Shown: one piece after another, positions 44,716-49,947 of the stretch | How the letters are laid out: every line of letters begins with the position of its first letter | Position numbering within the stretch: position 1 is the first letter of the stretch | Origin: Chromera velia | Taxonomy: Eukaryota; Sar; Chromeraceae | Direction: 5' to 3' | Assembly (NCBI GenBank): GCA_018398765.1 | Contig: JAHBMJ010004429.1 | Span: forward strand, 8,498-58,444 | DNA length: 49,947 bases | Notes under the pieces: generated by a model | What the model saw: the letters and a program-made list of their open reading frames with translations, nothing else | Database searches by the model: none | What the model was told of the DNA's origin: nothing | Translations under genes and position numbers: made by a program

Positions 44716-44755
44716 CTCAAATCAAATCAAATCAAATCAAATCAAACATGGTCAC
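44716..44755 (-). repeat. Right terminal inverted repeat
   Basis: This 40-base end pairs with 43525-43559. One extra pentamer shows that the repeat number inside the terminal repeat is unstable. Confidence 0.85.
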
Positions 44756-44778
44756 TATATATATATATATATATATAT

Positions 44779-45067
44779 GACACTCTACATGTATTTATGA
44801 ATTCATATACACATGGTAAATTTCCTGGGCAAAACATACAACTAAATCTAGAACTAAATACACACTTTGTTTTGAAGCTAGCTACACATATTGTCTTACA
44901 CATACATGATACATTGCTAATAAAATTAAATATTTTAATTGCTTACTCGATCGGATACCTGTTACCTATCTAGTCGGATACTTAAATTTACTCATTTTTA
45001 CATAACAAGTCTAGCTTAAAAACTAGCTTAAAAATATACAAAAATTACGGCGTTATGCATGACGCAT

Positions 45068-45118
<51 letters not shown>

Positions 45119-45518
45119 CTGATTGATTCATTAATTGCCAATGCAGTGGTTAGTTGGTTGATTGTATGATTGATGAGTATCATTAGTTCCATACAATGTG
45201 CCCTCCCGTTATGTTAATTTGTCTTGAGAGCTAATTGTTCTTAATATCACTCTGCTCAGCTGGCAACACCGCAATTCTGTCTGCTCCCTTGGACATCCCG
45301 TCTGCCTTACCTCCCTCCATCCATCCCATCTTCAGATGCGCAGAAGCAGTTCTCCTGGTGCGTCGGCGTAGGCGGCTCCGCATGAAGAACTGTGAAGCAG
45401 CCAAACGAAATCACAACTCAGGGATTTGGGGTCGAGGGTTGACCTCCGTCGCCCTCCGTCTCCGGGCCAGTGCCTGCTGTCGTGGGCTCAAGGACATCGG
45501 GATGAATGGGGGGTGGAG
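44779..45518. other. AT-rich stretch with (TTGA)n repeat
   Basis: No gene is seen. A TTGA tetramer run of about 46 bases lies at 45073-45118. The last 270 bases are GC-richer and form the 3' flank of the minus-strand gene that follows. Confidence 0.6.
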
Positions 45519-47258
45519 TTAGGGATAGATGTAGTCGTACAACCAAGAAGTGCCCGGGTCGTCAGAGAGGAATCGGTCGATGTCTCGGTCAAGAAACGGC
45601 ATCAGACGAGAGCGCTTCACCTTTGCTGCATTTCGGGCAATTTTGTGAAGCTGACCATTCGGAAACAGGTCAAATACGGAGTCGAAACGGCTTGGCCACT
45701 TCCCGTTTCTCTCTAACAGGGCCCTGTTTCGGACAGCCAGATCTCCGCGATTTTCTCGTAAAGACGAGGGGTTACACTCCTCACTGTCCTCCATCGCTTG
45801 CATCATGTGCTTCGGCCGGAGCAGCACACATCGCCCCTCTTCAAGCCTGCATGCCCACCCCTGCCGCTGTCTCGTGCAGTCGACATGTTTGAGGCTCTTT
45901 CCATATTCGTACATCCACCCATAGAACCTGTCCTCTGACAAAGGAACCGAAACGACGTCGGGACAGAAAAAGTTAGGAGGGGCATGGCCCTCTTGACAGA
46001 GGCGAACCACCAAGGGGTCGCAATTCCGAATGTTGAGAGCGAAGTCCAGAATGTGCCCTCGCAAACCTCCTCGCGAGAAAACTTGCTGACAGACTGTCTG
46101 GACACGGTGATGCACATGGGGCTCATCTGCACACTGACGCTGCCTCCGAGGAGAGGAGGCAGTCACAGTGGAGGGTTGGAGAGGGCGGGCACTCTTCTCA
46201 ACTGATTCCTCCTTCTTTCCACCCTGCTCGCCTGTGTCTGCCCCCCTACCTGTCTGCACGCCTCCCAGAGAGGAAGACACCTTTTCTTCTTCCCCCCCCC
46301 TTCCCCCAACAATGTAGCGCCAGGCAGACGACAGGGATTCCAGGGATTGCTGCGTGAAAGCCTCGAGTTTGCTGTACACAATGGAGCTTGCTGCAGCAGG
46401 AGGAGGAGGAGGCAGCGGGTCTGTCTGGTGAACGGGACGATTCACCGGCTCCAATCTCTCTCTGTGGGCCTGTTTCATAGATTCGCTTGCCTGTGCAGCG
46501 GAGCGAACGACTGTCTGAGGGGCCTTTTCATCCAGTCGGCACCGCTCTACTGAGAAAGTCTTTCGGACGGAGGCATTGGTGACTTGGGAGGGCTGCAAGA
46601 CGGGGCGAGAGTCTTTTCCCAGTGCCGCATGAAGAATATCCTCCTTCTCCTTTTGATAGACGGTGGAAGAGGGCTTGCAGTGGACGGTGGAAGGGGACTT
46701 GGGAAAGGGAAGAAAGACCTCTTGGGAGGCTCTCTCTGAGGGCCTGACTGTCTGATCATCCGTTTCCGCCTCAGGACTCTCCGAAGGCCCCGGACAGATG
46801 TCCGCATGTGCGTCCACCTCTTCGACTGCAATCCAGCAGCCGCAGTCGAAGCACTTTGCTTTACTGAGTGCACTGTGACACTCACCAGCAGTCAGAAGCT
46901 GTGGGAGAGTGGACTCTTTGACCGCCTGTATCTCCCTAGGATCATCTGGAACTTTCAGTTGTTCCAGCTTCCCCGATGGACTTTTGCCTTTGCGTTCTTG
47001 CCGTTGACGGCTTCCCCCCACGCGAGACGAAGACAAGTCGGACGCAACAACAGCGTGGGACCTCGAGAGAGGCTGCTCAATTGAAGACCCGGTCAGTGGA
47101 AACGCAGTGGAGGCCACTAGAGGCGGGGAGTGGGGGCGCGAGAGGGGAAACAGCAAAAACAGCTGAAGGTGGGATCTCAGCCTGCCCCCCATGACAGGGT
47201 AGTTGCTAAGGTTGCGCGTTGAAGTTCTGCGGCGTTCTACCGAGGAGCGAGAAGTCAT
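45519..47258 (-). CDS. Zinc-knuckle protein with C-terminal globular domain, about 579 aa
   Basis: A single long minus-strand frame ends at TAA 45519-45521. The first in-frame ATG is at 47258; a second at 47192 begins a hydrophobic stretch (SHLQLFLLFPLS) and could be the true start of a membrane-targeted 557-aa form. Residues 136-155 contain C-x2-C-x11-H-x3-C, the exact spacing of the Rad18-type UBZ4 ubiquitin-binding zinc finger. A long Ser/Pro/Glu/Gln-rich, probably disordered middle follows. The last 200 residues are compact and Cys/Trp-containing (GGLRGHILDFALNIRNC, FYGWMYEYGKSLKHVDC, RFDSVFDLFPNGQLHKIA) and end in SWLYDYIYP. I do not recognise that domain. A ubiquitin-linked role is inference from the zinc motif only. 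Confidence 0.7.
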   Translation of the reverse strand: MTSRSSVERRRTSTRNLSNYPVMGGRLRSHLQLFLLFPLSRPHSPPLVASTAFPLTGSSIEQPLSRSHAVVASDLSSSRVGGSRQRQERKGKSPSGKLEQLKVPDDPREIQAVKESTLPQLLTAGECHSALSKAKCFDCGCWIAVEEVDAHADICPGPSESPEAETDDQTVRPSERASQEVFLPFPKSPSTVHCKPSSTVYQKEKEDILHAALGKDSRPVLQPSQVTNASVRKTFSVERCRLDEKAPQTVVRSAAQASESMKQAHRERLEPVNRPVHQTDPLPPPPPAAASSIVYSKLEAFTQQSLESLSSAWRYIVGGRGGEEEKVSSSLGGVQTGRGADTGEQGGKKEESVEKSARPLQPSTVTASSPRRQRQCADEPHVHHRVQTVCQQVFSRGGLRGHILDFALNIRNCDPLVVRLCQEGHAPPNFFCPDVVSVPLSEDRFYGWMYEYGKSLKHVDCTRQRQGWACRLEEGRCVLLRPKHMMQAMEDSEECNPSSLRENRGDLAVRNRALLERNGKWPSRFDSVFDLFPNGQLHKIARNAAKVKRSRLMPFLDRDIDRFLSDDPGTSWLYDYIYP

Positions 47259-49151
47259 GCACCCCTTCGCTGTGGAAGCTGGCCATGGGGGCGGAGGATA
47301 TATACGTTGTGGAGGGGCGTGGCAAAGCAGGGAGCGCGGATCCCCCACGCCAGAGACTCTCCGCCATGTGCCGGCTGCAGCCAAGCGGACAAGGCGGGAA
47401 AGCAGAAGATGCTTCTTGGAAAATTAACACTCAGTACGAGTCGATTCGTAAATATATATGCATACATGCAGATCAAGTGTTGCACAACAAGGGGCAATTT
47501 ATTGAAGGGCATGCACGTTCTCAGCAAACTAAAACTGCAGCAAGTTGAGCCGCTGTGACGTCAACAATTTGACATGGACAGAATGCGCAACGGAAAGACT
47601 GACCGACCGACCGACTCACGTGCAAGAGTGATAGATCCCCCAAAACAGTCACTTGTGCTGAAGCAGGGGCAGTGGTTTGTTTGAGGATCTCGCGCGAAGC
47701 TCTTTGGTGAGCATGACTCATCTTCGGGACCACCGGTAAAATTTTGGTAGGCAGAGGTAGCTCGTTGATGGACGCAAGCGCCGTGATGTCCTACAGCACA
47801 TATATATATATATATATATAGAGCAGCTCGGCAATAGGGGTGTATACATGGCTCATTGCGTATCGGAACCGATACAGACATATTTCACGTACAGAACCGA
47901 CAGGCACAACAACTTGATTCTGTCAATCAAAAGGGTGCGTGAGGTATTGGATTCGCAACTGAAGATCCGTCGTGATTACATGTGTGTCACTTCGATCATG
48001 CTGCATGCATCTGACAAGACGTACTGCTTCCATTGAAAGAAAGTATATATAATATATACAAGTCAGATCGCACCCATTGCGCGCGGAAGTAAGTCTGGCA
48101 GATCAAATATCGGCTCAGTGGCAGTAAGAAACTTCGGCTCCTTTACTCAAGTGCGCGACTTTCCGCTAAAAGTACAACATTTTTCCTCATTTTTTCTAAA
48201 GACTCCTACGACCGGTTAGGGGGGTGACGGAATATTCGAAATAAATTGAAAAAAATTAGAAAATCATATTGCGGCATTAAAGTCAAGGCACTCACCTTCG
48301 GGGTTGTTCGCTCAAGGTATTTCAAGGCACTCACTTTTTTAATTCGACCACTGATTTAGTCAAAAACCAGTCGCCTCGGGGGGTAGCTCAGCTCTGCTGA
48401 GATCAGCCGAGAGGCCCTGAGATCGTATGCACTCGCATAACGCATTTTTTCATTTTTTGGGGGGGGGTTCGGTATCGATCTGTCTGTTTGTTTGTCTGTC
48501 ACGGTATCGCCCTGATTCCAAAATGTGCTCCTCAAGCAACTCGCACGGAGCCGTGATCACATTAATTACTCCGTGATCGTACGTCATGATGTGTGCCCCT
48601 TAAGTAACTCGCACGGAGTTGTATGTATTACAGCCACGCGCATGCAGTCCCGAAAAGCATATTTTGCACATGTTGCCGTGGCCTCCGTCGACCACTTGTC
48701 CATGCATGCAAGACATGCCCAAACCCCTGATGGTTTGCAACAATCAAATTATGGCTAACGGTTACCCCCTAAATGGCCCCCCAAGGCACTTACCTAACTA
48801 GTTGGGTGTATCTCATTTATATACTGACTGACTGACAGAGACAGATATGAGCCGGGGGAGGTATGGGGGAGGTACGCGAGGGAGGTGCGACCCCCAGAGC
48901 CGGAGCACAGCCTCATTCACATTCGATCATGCAGACTCGATCACTCTCATACTATGCAAAGATGGATGCATGCATTTTTTGTCTCTGCATGCATGATGTT
49001 ACAATGTTACAAAAAAAAAAAGGCTACATATTGCATTGTAACAGTGCATGGGCGGCATCTTCTCTAATTCTCATTGTTTGCAACATTTTCGGATGGACCC
49101 CTCTAAATAAGGTTTTGATCTCTTTTGGCTCCCACCTTAACTCAAAAATTA
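47259..49151. other. Upstream flank and gene-poor stretch
   Basis: The first few hundred bases are the likely promoter of the zinc-knuckle gene, with the frame still open until past 47384 but lacking an ATG. A (TA)n run sits at about 47801-47820. Imperfect direct repeats (AACTCGCACGGAG at 48538 and 48606) occur near 48.5 kb. No gene is called. Confidence 0.5.
48525..48622. repeat. Imperfect direct repeat around AACTCGCACGGAG
   Basis: A 30-base word at 48525-48554 recurs at 48593-48622 with about five differences, all but one transitions. ACTCCGTG between them is partly complementary to the repeated core. Confidence 0.5.
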
Positions 49152-49864
49152 ATGAGCAACCAGTCTGAGAAGCTTCTCCCGGTCGAAAGCAACTTCTTTG
49201 TCCAGCTCCTTGCAGAGCTATATAGCAGACCAAAACCCTGAAGAAAAAAGTTTCCTACTGCTCATCGCACAAACACTCGGCCTTTTAAGGCGTAAAGGAG
49301 AAGACATTGTTCTTAATATACTCAGGAAGATAACAGATCGGGTCAGTTATTAGGGTTATTTTTTGTTTTTGTATTGATCGAGTCGCCGCGTCTACATCGT
49401 CTTGATCGAAACTGCAATCGCTGTTGTTTTCTGATGTTCTCTTTGTTCTTTTTCCAAAAGTACATTGAGACTGCACGTAATAGATATTTGATACTTTCTT
49501 TTTAAACAGCCTCCTCATTGCGTGTGGTGTGCAATGTGCGCAGGGTGAAGCCCCTGCGTTCATCTCCGTGTGGTCGCCCATGGCTGTCAACGACCCTGGG
49601 GGGGACCTCCAAGACGGTGTTTTTTACGCAGTCTGAGATCAACAACGTCACCATCGTTTCTGCCAACTGGGTGGAGAGGTACTATCCAAAGAGTCCTGCA
49701 ACTTCATGCTCTTCTCGGCAGTCCACAAGGGGATCACAGTCGTAAAGGAATAGGAAGAGCTCCATGAGAAGACTACGTGGATTTCTTGGGGCTGCGGGGA
49801 AGAAATTCTCCCGGCACATGGGATTAGGCTTGCTCATGAGTCTGACGTTGCAGTTAAGCGATGA
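49152..49864 (+). pseudogene. Broken, unrecognised coding region at right edge
   Basis: Protein-like segments follow each other on the plus strand in shifting frames: MSNQSEKLLPVESNFFVQLL (49152), SFLLLIAQTLGLLRRKGED (about 49247), QGEAPAFISVWSPMAVNDPG (about 49540), EINNVTIVSANWVERYYPKS (about 49638) and CNFMLFSAVHKGITVVKE, TAG, EELHEKTTWISWGCGEE (49698 on). Two of the breaks fall at A or T homopolymers, so some may be assembly errors; one internal TAG is not of that kind. An intron between 49360 and 49505 is possible. I cannot name the family. A distant OTU-protease resemblance crossed my mind but is unsupported. Confidence 0.4.
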
Positions 49865-49947
49865 AGTTCCCATAAAGAGAAGATTAGGAGGCTTTTCTCA
49901 GTGTCTGTGATACAACTGCGGGTTTTTCCTTTCCTTTCACGTAAACT

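Larger units (their letters stand above)
43525..44755 (-). mobile_element. DNA transposon-like element with terminal inverted repeats
   Basis: GTGACCATGTTTGAT followed by TTGAT pentamers and TTGAG (43525-43559) is mirrored at 44716-44755; the right copy has one extra pentamer. (TA)n runs abut both outer ends (43507-43523 and 44756-44778), so insertion into a TA-rich site is likely. Subterminal words such as TCAAATATTTGA also recur in both halves. The interior (about 1.15 kb) is AT-rich at its edges and GC-richer in the centre, where an interrupted gene lies. No transposase is recognisable, so the element is probably non-autonomous. Confidence 0.75.

Noticed and set aside
48377-48460. tRNA-like start GGGGGTAGCTCAG followed by a T run
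   Set aside because: The cloverleaf cannot be completed and the B-box match is poor; at most a tRNA-derived fragment.

Overview
This is nuclear DNA from a eukaryote. Evidence: 21 GT-AG introns that can be placed exactly, a PCNA gene split into four exons, long AT-rich intergenic stretches, very heavy microsatellite load, and an LTR retrotransposon. An intronless alpha/beta hydrolase starts with a signal peptide followed by a basic, transit-peptide-like stretch, the usual bipartite import signal for a plastid with extra membranes. Together these suggest an alga with a complex plastid. A chromerid-type alveolate is my best guess, but the window alone cannot prove it. Single or short runs of N beside homopolymers (16042, 24105, 42440-42447) show that assembly quality is limited.

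Layout, left to right. The last exon of an unrecognised gene lies at 609-874. Microsatellites and a GC-rich block lead to the main feature, a 19-exon plus-strand gene at 4365-16940. It encodes a 1226-residue secreted or surface protein made of nine tandem two-exon modules, with a Thr-rich mucin-like insert and a hydrophobic C-terminus. A 1.7 kb (TTTCTC)n array fills one of its introns. A non-autonomous LTR retrotransposon on the minus strand occupies 18086-21485, with LTRs, PBS, PPT and target duplication all visible. The plastid-type alpha/beta hydrolase is at 21955-23349.

From about 23.4 to 37.8 kb the DNA is gene-poor. It is AT-rich, with a dead Ulp1/C48-protease gene (26.6-28.1 kb, minus), a dead non-LTR reverse transcriptase (31.2-33.4 kb, minus), many dinucleotide repeats, a SINE-like stem-loop with an (AATC)n tail, and a few weak candidate exons.

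A gene-dense part follows: a secreted 371-residue protein (37848-38963, minus) is divergent from PCNA (39553-42420, plus). Then comes a 1.23 kb terminal-inverted-repeat element carrying its own interrupted reading frame (43525-44755). A minus-strand protein with a Rad18-type C2HC zinc knuckle is at 45519-47258. The right edge (49152-49864) holds a broken, unrecognised coding region.

The intact genes do not form an obvious pathway. PCNA is a replication clamp, the UBZ-like zinc-knuckle protein could be a ubiquitin reader, the hydrolase is likely plastid-located, and two products enter the secretory route. The most novel item is the exon-pair array gene, whose module family I do not recognise. 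A second theme is transition-type decay of the transposons: the LTR differences are nearly all transitions, and several in-frame stops sit where Gln codons are expected.
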